A DNA stretch of 64,000 nucleotides from Saonia flava (lineage in GTDB: Bacteria > Bacteroidota > Bacteroidia > Flavobacteriales > Flavobacteriaceae). Both the position numbers and the translations under genes were made by a program. The notes beneath the pieces were generated by a model. It had not been told where the DNA came from. It saw only the letters and a list, made by a program, of their open reading frames with translations, and did not search any database. This document shows, one piece after another, positions 37,412-45,460 of this stretch (positions within the stretch are counted from its first letter, which is position 1; each line of letters opens with the position of its first letter). Location: assembly GCF_011927795.1 (NCBI RefSeq), contig NZ_JAATJJ010000001.1, positions 830,666-894,665 of the forward strand. Reading direction: 5' to 3'.

Positions 37412-40324
37412 TTAATTTAGAATGGCATCATAAATAGCTCTTTGAATTCTTGTTCTTAACCCAGATTTAACTAAAAGAGTATTGGACGCTGTTGGATATG
37501 TCCTGTTAGAAAGAAAAACATAGACTATTTCTTCATCTGGGTCTGCCCATGTGTAGGTTCCTGTAAAACCACTATGTCCAAAACTTTTTCTGGATACACA
37601 ACCACAGGTAGGTCCTCTTTCATGTAATTGAGGTTTATCAAAACCTACTCCCCTGCGAACATCTTTATCACAGAAATAACAATTATTGAATTTTTTGATT
37701 GTTCTATCATTTAGAAAGCGTTCCCCTCCATAATATCCACCCTGTAAATACATTTGCATAATTTTCCCCACATCATTGGCATTACTAAATAAACCAGCGT
37801 GCCCTCCTACTCCTCCTTGCATAGCTGCACCCATATCATGCACATACCCTTGCACAGTTTGATATCTATAGTAGGTGTCTTCTTCTGAAGGAACAATCTT
37901 GTTTTTTGAAAATTTGTTCAATGGGTTATATTCAGTGTTGGTGGCTCCTAAAGGTTTATATAATGATTCCTCGGTAATCTTGTCCAACCCCTTGGCATAG
38001 GTCTTCTCTATGTATTTCTTTAACACATAATACGCTACATCACTATATCTGTATCTATTAGATTTTAATTCTTGTCTTCCTATTCTATTGTAAATTGAAT
38101 CCTTGTAAACATCAGCTAAATACATTCCATCAATTACCTTAATAGAAAAACCATCCATAGGGGCATTCCTATAAAATTCTGATGAAGGTTTCCTGTTTTT
38201 GTTCAATGTATCAATATAGAATGCTATCCAAGCTGGTAATCTTCCATAATGGGAAAGTGCCTTTAAAACTGTCACATTTTTTAATTCAGATTCGGCATAA
38301 TCCGGAATCAACTCTTGAAATGTATTGTTCAATGCAATTTTTCCTTCCTCCTCCATTTTCATAATAGTGGGCAATGTGGCCAGTATTTTGGTCAAGGAAG
38401 CCAAATCATAAATATGCTCGGTGGTAACACTGTCTTGAGATTCATAGGTAGGTTTTCCAAAAGCTTTATTATAAATCACTTTTCCTCTTCTAGCAATTAA
38501 AACCTGAGCCCCAGGGAACATTAAAGAATCAAGACCATCCTGTACCAGTTTATCAACTACCGCTAATTCAGCAGAACTCATTCCTACCCTCTCGGGCAAA
38601 CTATATCCCAACCTAGACAAAGATTTGGTTAAAATCCCTGTATTTACAGGAAAAATTGAATCAACTGTCACAGGTAGAATTCCTTTGGCAGGAATCGCCC
38701 CAAAAATAATCTCAGCTGTTTTTCGTTGTGCTATTTTACTATTTTGATAGGACATTATTAGCCCATCTATACTATCAAAGGAATCAACATCCAACAAAGC
38801 ATATGGTTTTGCAAAAATTGATACAATAGTGTTAGCGCTCCTATTCTTGGAAATAGCATCCAACCAAACCAATTCTTCTGCCGAAAATTTAAAAGGCTTC
38901 CATGGACTTTCATTGCTCTTATGCAAACCTATAATCACGAGGTTATATTCAGAGAGATTCTTTTGCAGGGATGCTAAGTCATTTCCCATAATATAATCTA
39001 CAGATGCATACTTGTTCAACTCCTTTAAAAAAGGTTCATGTTCCGCGTCTCCAAACTTTACATAGGCAATTTTTTTGTTGTCCAATTTTCGTATAGGTAA
39101 CAAAGAAAAATTATTCTTTACTACGGTAATCGCATTTTCAATAGCTTCTTCATAGACTAAATCATCTTCAAGAGAATTTAAATCTTCATGAAGATTTTCC
39201 AAAGGAACTGGTCTATATGTATTAAGTCCTGCCTTATATTTGGCCATCAGTATTTTCTTTACTGATTCTGACAGGCGTTTTTCGGATATTCTCCCTTTTT
39301 CATAAGCGTCCAATAACTTATTCTTTGCTTTTATAACATCTATAGGCATTAACAACATATCATTACCGGCCATAAAAGCGGTAAGTTCCACTTCACCCTC
39401 TGCAGCGTAATTGGAAACTGCTTTCATATTAAGGGCATCTGTAAAAATAAGTCCTTTAAAACCCATTTCTTCCTTTAATACACCTGATATAATTTGTTCT
39501 GATAATGAGGAAGGATATCCTTCCTTTATTTCCAAGCTAGGAACACTTAAATGAGCAATCATTACACTGCTCAACCCTTCTTTTATCAATTTTTTGTAGG
39601 GATATAGTTCTATACTATCCAATCTTTCCCTCGAAAAACCAATTACGGGCAAGGCATGATGTGAATCTGTTGCCGTGTCCCCATGGCCTGGAAAATGCTT
39701 TCCTGTAGAAAGCACACCTACACTTTCCAGTCCTTTCATAAATGCAGTACCGGCTCTTGCAACAGTTTCTCTATCTTCTCCAAAAGATCGAAAACCTATA
39801 ATTGGATTTTCTGGATTTATATTAATGTCTATATCCGGAGCAAAATTAATGTGTACCCCCAATCTTTTTGCATGTAAGCCAATACGCCGACCTACTTTTT
39901 TAATTATGCCGCTATCCTTAATAGATCCCAAGGTGGTATTATAAGGAAAAGCATAGGTAGAGTCTAAGCGCATGGAAAGTCCCCATTCCGCATCCAAGCC
40001 TATCAATAACGGTATTTTGGAAAGTGATTGGTACTCGTTGGTTAATTTTGCCTGTCTATAGGGACCTCCTCGCAAAAAAACAATCCCTCCAATATGCTGT
40101 TCTTGGATTAATGCTTTTATTTTTTCGGTGCTTTCCTCACTCTCATTGGAACCAATACTTACCATGAAAAGCTGACCTATTTTTTCTTCCAAGGACATAG
40201 AACTGTACTTCATATTAACCCACCCCTGTTGCATTAAACTATCCTTAGCAATCAAAGGATTGGTTTGCCCTAAAATAAAATGAAATGAAAATAAGAAAAT
40301 ATAAAGTAGTTGTTTGTATCTCAT
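37412..40324 (-). CDS. GH3 glycosidase fused to class C beta-lactamase-type serine hydrolase
   Basis: A 970-residue exported protein (signal peptide ends near ILGQ). The N-terminal half is a GH3 domain of the beta-N-acetylhexosaminidase (NagZ-like) type: KHFPGHGDTATDSHHALP is the NagZ-type catalytic loop and the nucleophile Asp lies in FTDALNMKAV (about 293). A GH3 C-terminal-like domain follows (about 400-570). From about 590 to the end is a serine hydrolase: Ser643 and Lys646 in SLTK and Tyr in YSD. The fusion is common in Bacteroidota and suggests peptidoglycan recycling with amidase, esterase or peptidase activity. Start is the ATG at 40324; a TTG three codons upstream is open. Confidence 0.92.
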   Translation of the reverse strand: MRYKQLLYIFLFSFHFILGQTNPLIAKDSLMQQGWVNMKYSSMSLEEKIGQLFMVSIGSNESEESTEKIKALIQEQHIGGIVFLRGGPYRQAKLTNEYQSLSKIPLLIGLDAEWGLSMRLDSTYAFPYNTTLGSIKDSGIIKKVGRRIGLHAKRLGVHINFAPDIDININPENPIIGFRSFGEDRETVARAGTAFMKGLESVGVLSTGKHFPGHGDTATDSHHALPVIGFSRERLDSIELYPYKKLIKEGLSSVMIAHLSVPSLEIKEGYPSSLSEQIISGVLKEEMGFKGLIFTDALNMKAVSNYAAEGEVELTAFMAGNDMLLMPIDVIKAKNKLLDAYEKGRISEKRLSESVKKILMAKYKAGLNTYRPVPLENLHEDLNSLEDDLVYEEAIENAITVVKNNFSLLPIRKLDNKKIAYVKFGDAEHEPFLKELNKYASVDYIMGNDLASLQKNLSEYNLVIIGLHKSNESPWKPFKFSAEELVWLDAISKNRSANTIVSIFAKPYALLDVDSFDSIDGLIMSYQNSKIAQRKTAEIIFGAIPAKGILPVTVDSIFPVNTGILTKSLSRLGYSLPERVGMSSAELAVVDKLVQDGLDSLMFPGAQVLIARRGKVIYNKAFGKPTYESQDSVTTEHIYDLASLTKILATLPTIMKMEEEGKIALNNTFQELIPDYAESELKNVTVLKALSHYGRLPAWIAFYIDTLNKNRKPSSEFYRNAPMDGFSIKVIDGMYLADVYKDSIYNRIGRQELKSNRYRYSDVAYYVLKKYIEKTYAKGLDKITEESLYKPLGATNTEYNPLNKFSKNKIVPSEEDTYYRYQTVQGYVHDMGAAMQGGVGGHAGLFSNANDVGKIMQMYLQGGYYGGERFLNDRTIKKFNNCYFCDKDVRRGVGFDKPQLHERGPTCGCVSRKSFGHSGFTGTYTWADPDEEIVYVFLSNRTYPTASNTLLVKSGLRTRIQRAIYDAILN

Positions 40325-40426
40325 AAAAAACAATCTATGATAGAAACCAATAAGATGTAAAATTATTGTATTTCATCGAAAATAGCAGTAATAATGGGAT
40401 TAAACAACTACATACCTCGTTAAAAA

Positions 40427-40909
40427 TTATATAAATCTACCATGCCAACTATCTTCGGCAGGAACTTCCCAATGATGCATATACTCATGTTTATTGGTCA
40501 CCAAATTGTTAAAGACAATGGTATTTTTGGATACAGATTTGTTCTTAGCCATCTTCTTGAAGTCTTTTAATGCTTTATAGGCCACATACTCCCCTTGCTT
40601 GTAAGATACATTCATTTTATCCAACAAATCAACATTATATTGTTTCTCCAAATTTTGAATAAAATGCACGGACGCGTCTATGGAACAACCTGTTGCGCTA
40701 TTCAATTCCTGATCCAATGCCAAAACAATAAATCGATTATATTTAATTTCATAGCCCGCTTTTAGTTCGTTCCCATGGGCGGTCCAATCTTTAATGAATG
40801 TATCTAGACTTTGTCTTATTTCATCCAATTCAGCAGATGTAAAACTTCTGTTGGATTGGTAGATCCATATCCTGGATGTATCTGGCAGTTCTTTAAAATC
40901 TACTAGCAT
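40427..40909 (-). CDS. conserved Bacteroidota protein (often mislabelled ABC transporter ATPase)
   Basis: A 160-residue soluble protein. It has no Walker motifs, so the common label ABC transporter ATPase is not supported by the sequence. Features: IWIYQSNRSFT near the start, NRFIVLALDQ and SGCSIDASVHFIQ-like residues (CSIDASVH) in the middle, and HWEVPAEDSWH near the end. It follows the CCG-domain Fe-S gene by two bases, so it is co-transcribed with the redox pair. Function unknown. Confidence 0.85.
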   Translation of the reverse strand: MLVDFKELPDTSRIWIYQSNRSFTSAELDEIRQSLDTFIKDWTAHGNELKAGYEIKYNRFIVLALDQELNSATGCSIDASVHFIQNLEKQYNVDLLDKMNVSYKQGEYVAYKALKDFKKMAKNKSVSKNTIVFNNLVTNKHEYMHHWEVPAEDSWHGRFI

Positions 40910-40911
40910 TT

Positions 40912-41703
40912 TTACAAATTTTCTGCTGTTGCAATTAATTCCGCAATGTCCATAACCTTAATTGATGCTTCTTTTTCTTTATGTTTAACACCATCTGTCA
41001 TCATTGTATTGCAAAAAGGGCAACCAGCTGCAATAATTTCTGGTTTAGTTTCTAAGGCCTGCTCAGTGCGTTCCACATTTATGTCCTTGTCTCCTTTTTC
41101 TGGTTCCTTAAACATCTGTGCTCCCCCAGCTCCACAACAAAGTCCCCGTTGTTTACAGCTTCTCATTTCAACAAGCTCAGCATCCAATTTCCTAATTAAC
41201 TCTCGGGGAGCTTCATATACATTATTGGCTCTACCCAAGTAACATGGGTCATGAAATGTGATTCGCTTGCCCTTGTAGGTTCCTCCCTCTAAGGTAAGTT
41301 TCCCTTCTTCCAATAATGCCTTCAAAAATTGGGTATGGTGCAAAACTTTATAATTACCCCCAAGCCCTGGATATTCGTTTTTTAACGTATTAAAACAATG
41401 TGGGCAGGTAGTTACAACCTTTTTAATTCCATAGGCGTTCATGACCTCAATATTGGTCACTGCCTGCATTTGGAACAAAAATTCATTCCCTGAACGTTTT
41501 GCAGGGTCTCCAGTACAACTTTCTTCTGTGCCTAGGACAGCAAAGCTAACATTGGTCTTATTTAATATTTTTACAAACGCTTTGGTTATTTTTTTCGCCC
41601 TATCATCAAAACTACCAGCACAACCTACCCAGAACAAAACCTCCGGTTGTTGTCCTGCTGCAAAAAGTTCTGCCATAGTAGGCACTTTTAATTCATTGCT
41701 CAT
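40912..41703 (-). CDS. CCG-domain (heterodisulfide-reductase-like) Fe-S protein
   Basis: A 263-residue protein with two cysteine-rich CCG domains: CPHC near residue 100, and CKQRGLCCGAGGAQMF near 180-200 with CPFC near 225. Such domains occur in HdrB, GlpC and lactate/glycolate oxidase subunits and bind Fe-S clusters for electron or thiol/disulfide transfer. The partner is the membrane Fe-S protein encoded 14 bases upstream. The pair is a conserved Bacteroidota redox module whose substrate is not established. Confidence 0.87.
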   Translation of the reverse strand: MSNELKVPTMAELFAAGQQPEVLFWVGCAGSFDDRAKKITKAFVKILNKTNVSFAVLGTEESCTGDPAKRSGNEFLFQMQAVTNIEVMNAYGIKKVVTTCPHCFNTLKNEYPGLGGNYKVLHHTQFLKALLEEGKLTLEGGTYKGKRITFHDPCYLGRANNVYEAPRELIRKLDAELVEMRSCKQRGLCCGAGGAQMFKEPEKGDKDINVERTEQALETKPEIIAAGCPFCNTMMTDGVKHKEKEASIKVMDIAELIATAENL

Positions 41704-41717
41704 AAAGTCTTCTTACG

Positions 41718-43043
41718 TTATGATTCTGTTTTCCAGTTAAGCCTATCCATTTGATTAAAAGGCCATGGAGCTCCATTATTTTCAATATTTCCCATCATAT
41801 TATTTAAATCTGACGGGGCAGCTGACTGTTCCATTACCAAATATTGTCTGATATCCATAATAATGGACAAAGGGTCTATACTTACAGGGCAAGCTTCCAC
41901 ACAAGCGTTGCACGATGTACATGCCCATAATTCTTCCTTGGTTATATAATTATCCAATAACTGTTTGCCATCATCCACAAAGACTCCTTTATTACTGTCC
42001 ATGTTCTTGCCAACTTCCTCTAGTCTATCCCTAGTATCCATCATTATTTTTCTAGGAGATAGTTTTTTTCCTGTCTGGTTGGCAGGACACTCACTTGTGC
42101 AGCGTCCACATTCTGTGCATGTATAGGCATTTAATAATTGTACCCAGCTTAAATCCATAACATCAGAAGCTCCAAACTTTTCGGGCATTGGGGCATCTTC
42201 CGCAGGGGCGGCAAATGGATCAGCCGATGGGTCCATCATAACCTTTACTTCTTTGGTTACTGCATCATTATTTTTAAACTGTCCCTTGGGAGTCAATTTT
42301 CCATAATAGGTATTGGGGAAAGCCAATAAAATATGAAGGTGCTTAGAATAATATAAATAATTTAGAAAACATAGAATACCTACTATATGTAACCACCAAC
42401 AAACTCTTTCGATTACAATTAATGTTGACACTGAAAAGCCATCAAAAAATTCAGCAATAAATTGACTAACAGGAAAATAACCAGCTTCTACATAATGTAC
42501 CGCTCCCATTTGTTGTAATTGATAATCGGCACCGTTCATAGTCAAGAAAAGAGTCATTAAGACCAACTCAAAATAAAGTATAATATTTCCATCCATTTTT
42601 GGCCAACCGCTCATTTCGGACTTAAAAAAACGTTTTAACTTTATAATGTTACGTCGCAACCAAAAAACAATAATGGCAATTATAACCAGTAAAGCAAGTA
42701 TTTCAAATGAGCCTATGAGTATATCATAAAATTTTCCAAGTGGGGCAAAAATGCGGTGGGTACCCAATACTCCATCAATAATTATTTCCAACACTTCTAT
42801 ATTGATAATAATGAAGCCCACATAGACAATGATATGAAGTATTCCTGGAATGGGTCTAACTACCATTTTGGATTGCCCTAAAGCAATTCTGGCCATATTT
42901 TTCCATCTTGTAGGTTTATTGTCCGAGACATCAACATCCTTTCCCAACCTGATATTTCTGGAAAGCTTTTTAATATTTCTTACAAAGAAACCTATGCCAA
43001 GGGCAAGTATAAGAGTAAATAAAACATTTGGAATATATTCCAT
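41718..43043 (-). CDS. membrane-bound 4Fe-4S ferredoxin-type oxidoreductase subunit
   Basis: A 441-residue protein. The N-terminal half has five to six membrane helices (a NarI/HdrE-like quinone- or heme-binding part) with several histidines. The C-terminal half has two 4Fe-4S motifs: CTECGRCTSECP near residue 310 and CTSCNACVEACP near 370. It would pass electrons between the quinone pool and the CCG-domain protein encoded next. It lies three bases after the MlaD-type gene, so it is in the same transcription unit. Confidence 0.87.
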   Translation of the reverse strand: MEYIPNVLFTLILALGIGFFVRNIKKLSRNIRLGKDVDVSDNKPTRWKNMARIALGQSKMVVRPIPGILHIIVYVGFIIINIEVLEIIIDGVLGTHRIFAPLGKFYDILIGSFEILALLVIIAIIVFWLRRNIIKLKRFFKSEMSGWPKMDGNIILYFELVLMTLFLTMNGADYQLQQMGAVHYVEAGYFPVSQFIAEFFDGFSVSTLIVIERVCWWLHIVGILCFLNYLYYSKHLHILLAFPNTYYGKLTPKGQFKNNDAVTKEVKVMMDPSADPFAAPAEDAPMPEKFGASDVMDLSWVQLLNAYTCTECGRCTSECPANQTGKKLSPRKIMMDTRDRLEEVGKNMDSNKGVFVDDGKQLLDNYITKEELWACTSCNACVEACPVSIDPLSIIMDIRQYLVMEQSAAPSDLNNMMGNIENNGAPWPFNQMDRLNWKTES

Positions 43044-43046
43044 GTA

Positions 43047-44006
43047 TTAGTTTTTTTGTGCAGGGTCGTTTTCTGGAAGTTCATACTCCTTTTGTTTTTT
43101 TCCAAAAACAGAAACGTTTACATATCGTTTAGGGTTCAACCTAAAATCCTGTAGCAATAAATCCATTTCCTTGGATGCATTGGCCAAATTATTATAAAGC
43201 TCTTCATCCTTCATTAACTTACCCAAAGAGCCATCCCCCTTTTCCATTTTGGCCAAAAGAACATCTAAACTGGCAACTGTAGATTGTAAACTTTTCATAG
43301 TTTCTCCAAGTCCGGCATTTGCCAAAGAATCTGATATTTTAGCAAAATTATCCGTAATAGAATTTACATTGGCAATTGTACTATCTAACTGTCCTTTGTT
43401 CTCGGCCAACAATCCATTTAAAGCTGTAGCACTTGTCTGAAAATTTTTCACCAGACTGTTGAGTCCGCTAATGCTTTCCCTAAGATCTCTCTTTGTCTTA
43501 TCGTCCAACACATCATTTACATTCATTAGCAAAGAATCTGCGTTGGATATAGCTCCCTCTACTTTTAATTGTAAAGGTCCTAATTTTTCCTGTACCAAAT
43601 CTGTTAGCCCAGGACGGATATTCGTCATTAAAGTATCACTCTTTTGAGCAGGTCTAGAACCATCGAACACCGGAATTATTTGCAATCCTTTCCCCCCGAT
43701 AATCCCTGTATCATATAACTCAACTTTACTATTTTTAGCAAATTGAAAATCACTCTTAACTGTAAAAGTGACCAAAGAGTTAAAAGACTCGTCTTTAAAA
43801 ACAATATTGTTCACCTTTCCAACAGTGAGCCCATTTATAGTCACGGGAGTTCCTGGTTGGAGCCCACCCACGTTGTCATAAATAGCATAAAGAGTAATGC
43901 TTTTGTCAAATATTGGGTTGGATTTTAAATAACTAAAGCCTAAGATGAACAGAAAGATGCCTACTAAGACAATAGCTCCTGTTTTAAATTCTCTGGATAT
44001 TTTCAA
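43047..44006 (-). CDS. MlaD/MCE-family lipid-transport protein
   Basis: A 319-residue protein. One N-terminal membrane helix (about 11-27) anchors it in the inner membrane. The MCE domain follows (about 38-115: YDNVGGLQPGTPVTINGL, GIIGGKGLQI). A long helical tail (about 140-300) could form the periplasmic needle seen in MCE proteins. It likely moves lipid between the membranes, but the MlaE and MlaF partners are not in the window. There is no ATG near the conserved start; TTG at 44006 gives the normal beginning (KISREFKTG). Confidence 0.9.
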   Translation of the reverse strand: MKISREFKTGAIVLVGIFLFILGFSYLKSNPIFDKSITLYAIYDNVGGLQPGTPVTINGLTVGKVNNIVFKDESFNSLVTFTVKSDFQFAKNSKVELYDTGIIGGKGLQIIPVFDGSRPAQKSDTLMTNIRPGLTDLVQEKLGPLQLKVEGAISNADSLLMNVNDVLDDKTKRDLRESISGLNSLVKNFQTSATALNGLLAENKGQLDSTIANVNSITDNFAKISDSLANAGLGETMKSLQSTVASLDVLLAKMEKGDGSLGKLMKDEELYNNLANASKEMDLLLQDFRLNPKRYVNVSVFGKKQKEYELPENDPAQKN

Positions 44007-44062
44007 AAGAAATTTTTTTCAGTTTCTAACAAAATTAGGCATAATTTTTAGAAGACAGCATA

Positions 44063-45316
44063 TTATTGAGAAACGTATTTAAGTGCATCGTCCAAAGGAA
44101 TTCTATTTCCATCCTTGTAAGCCACAATATAGGAAGTGGTATATCCTTTTGCATCTGCATTGGACTTTAGTAATTTGGCCTGTAAATAGGAATTTGTTTC
44201 TCCGTACATATACCTATAGAGACTATTAAAGGGTTCTTTGGTAAGTTTGTTCAATCCCCCAAAATTTTCAGGATTCAGTGGCAAGTCTTTTGAGCTGGCC
44301 AATAACTGCACTTTATACACAATATTCTCGACAGATTTTACAGTTTTCTCCTCAATTATGGGGGTATTTTCTACTGTTTTTTCTATGACTTTAGGAGTGT
44401 CCTCTATTACCTTTGGCATTTCCTTTACTACTTCTTTATCTGGAGTTCTCTCAACAATAATTTCATCAACTTTTGACTCCCCTATTGTAGGTTTTTCTTC
44501 ATCTACAACAGGTGTTGAAACTGCTCCAAGATCCGTCTTAAAATCTCCCTTGTATTTAATAATGGCATTGGCAATGGCATTCCCCATTTCTTTTTGGCCA
44601 TTTTTTGAGTCCAAATAAGACCCTTCTGACTTATTGGTTAAAAATCCTGTTTCTACTAAAACACTCGGCATAACAGTTTGGTGCAAAACAATAAAACCAG
44701 CTTGTTTTACTTTTCTATCTTTTCTCTTTAGCTTTTCTGTAAAATTATCTTGCATCATTTTGGCCAAGGCTATGCTTTGGTCTAAGAACTCTTCTTGCAT
44801 AATGGTCAATCCAATAACCGATTCTGGTGAGTTAATGTCGTATGCCGCATATCTACTTTCATAATTATCCTCCAAATAGATTACCGAGTTTTCCTTTTTG
44901 GCAATATCAAAGTTTTGTTTATTAACATGTAATCCCAAGACAAAGGTTCCCGCTCCATGTGCATCAGATGAATGAGAATCACAATGAACCGATACAAAAA
45001 GATCTGCATTGGCCTTGTTAGCTATTTCCCCTCTAACATATAAATCAACGAAAGTATCATCCTTTCTCGTGTAAATAACTTCTATATTAGGGTTTTTCTC
45101 CAAAATGGCTCCAACTTGCAAGACTATGTTAAGCGCAATGTTTTTTTCCAGATAACCATTTCCCAAGTTTCCTGGGTCGTGCCCTCCGTGTCCTGCATCT
45201 AACACAACGACGAATTTTTCTGAACTTAATTGTTCGTCGACACTATTCTTGCTGAAAGACATTGATAAGAGTACCAATGCAATAAAACATATTCGATAAA
45301 GTTTATTCATTCTCAT
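44063..45316 (-). CDS. N-acetylmuramoyl-L-alanine amidase (Amidase_3) with C-terminal SPOR-like part
   Basis: A 417-residue exported peptidoglycan amidase. Signal peptide 1-22. The zinc-binding start VVLDAGHGGHDPG has His43, SVHCDSH follows near 107, and VLVETGFLTN carries the catalytic Glu. A Pro/Glu/Val/Lys-rich linker (about 260-330) leads to a SPOR-like C-terminal part (VYKVQLLASSKDLPL). It would split septal cell wall, with the SPOR part sending it to denuded glycan. It lies 56 bases before mlaD and divergently from lptD. Confidence 0.9.
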   Translation of the reverse strand: MRMNKLYRICFIALVLLSMSFSKNSVDEQLSSEKFVVVLDAGHGGHDPGNLGNGYLEKNIALNIVLQVGAILEKNPNIEVIYTRKDDTFVDLYVRGEIANKANADLFVSVHCDSHSSDAHGAGTFVLGLHVNKQNFDIAKKENSVIYLEDNYESRYAAYDINSPESVIGLTIMQEEFLDQSIALAKMMQDNFTEKLKRKDRKVKQAGFIVLHQTVMPSVLVETGFLTNKSEGSYLDSKNGQKEMGNAIANAIIKYKGDFKTDLGAVSTPVVDEEKPTIGESKVDEIIVERTPDKEVVKEMPKVIEDTPKVIEKTVENTPIIEEKTVKSVENIVYKVQLLASSKDLPLNPENFGGLNKLTKEPFNSLYRYMYGETNSYLQAKLLKSNADAKGYTTSYIVAYKDGNRIPLDDALKYVSQ

Positions 45317-45395
45317 ATTATTTCAAAACTGTTCTATAGCTTTGTCTAAGGTTAAATTTATTGTAATGTCCTACAAAGAGAACAAAAAATATATG

Positions 45396-45403
45396 TAAGT
45401 TTG
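45396..45403 (+). promoter_or_regulatory. possible -7 box TAAGTTTG for lptD
   Basis: TAAGTTTG matches TAnnTTTG and lies 47 nt before the proposed TTG start of lptD. No -33 TTG stands at the usual distance. It falls in the 134-base divergent gap shared with the amidase gene. Confidence 0.4.
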
Positions 45404-45430
45404 AACTCCATAAATCGAGCCAAACTATAA

Positions 45431-45460
45431 CAAAAATAGGATTTATAGCCTTGCAATCAA
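45431..45460 (-). promoter_or_regulatory. candidate promoter for the amidase operon
   Basis: On the minus strand TTG (45460-45458) is followed after 19 nt by TATTTTTG (45438-45431), which fits TTG-N17-23-TAnnTTTG. It predicts a leader of about 105 nt before the amidase ATG. The -33 part lies within the first codons of lptD, so the two divergent units would overlap. Confidence 0.4.

Noticed and set aside
40427-40909. ABC transporter ATPase label
   Set aside because: No Walker A, Walker B or ABC signature is present in the 160 residues.
44238-44618. 126-codon plus-strand frame rich in Ser, Thr and Phe
   Set aside because: It is the antisense of the amidase linker, whose Glu/Lys/Val/Pro-rich repeats explain the composition.
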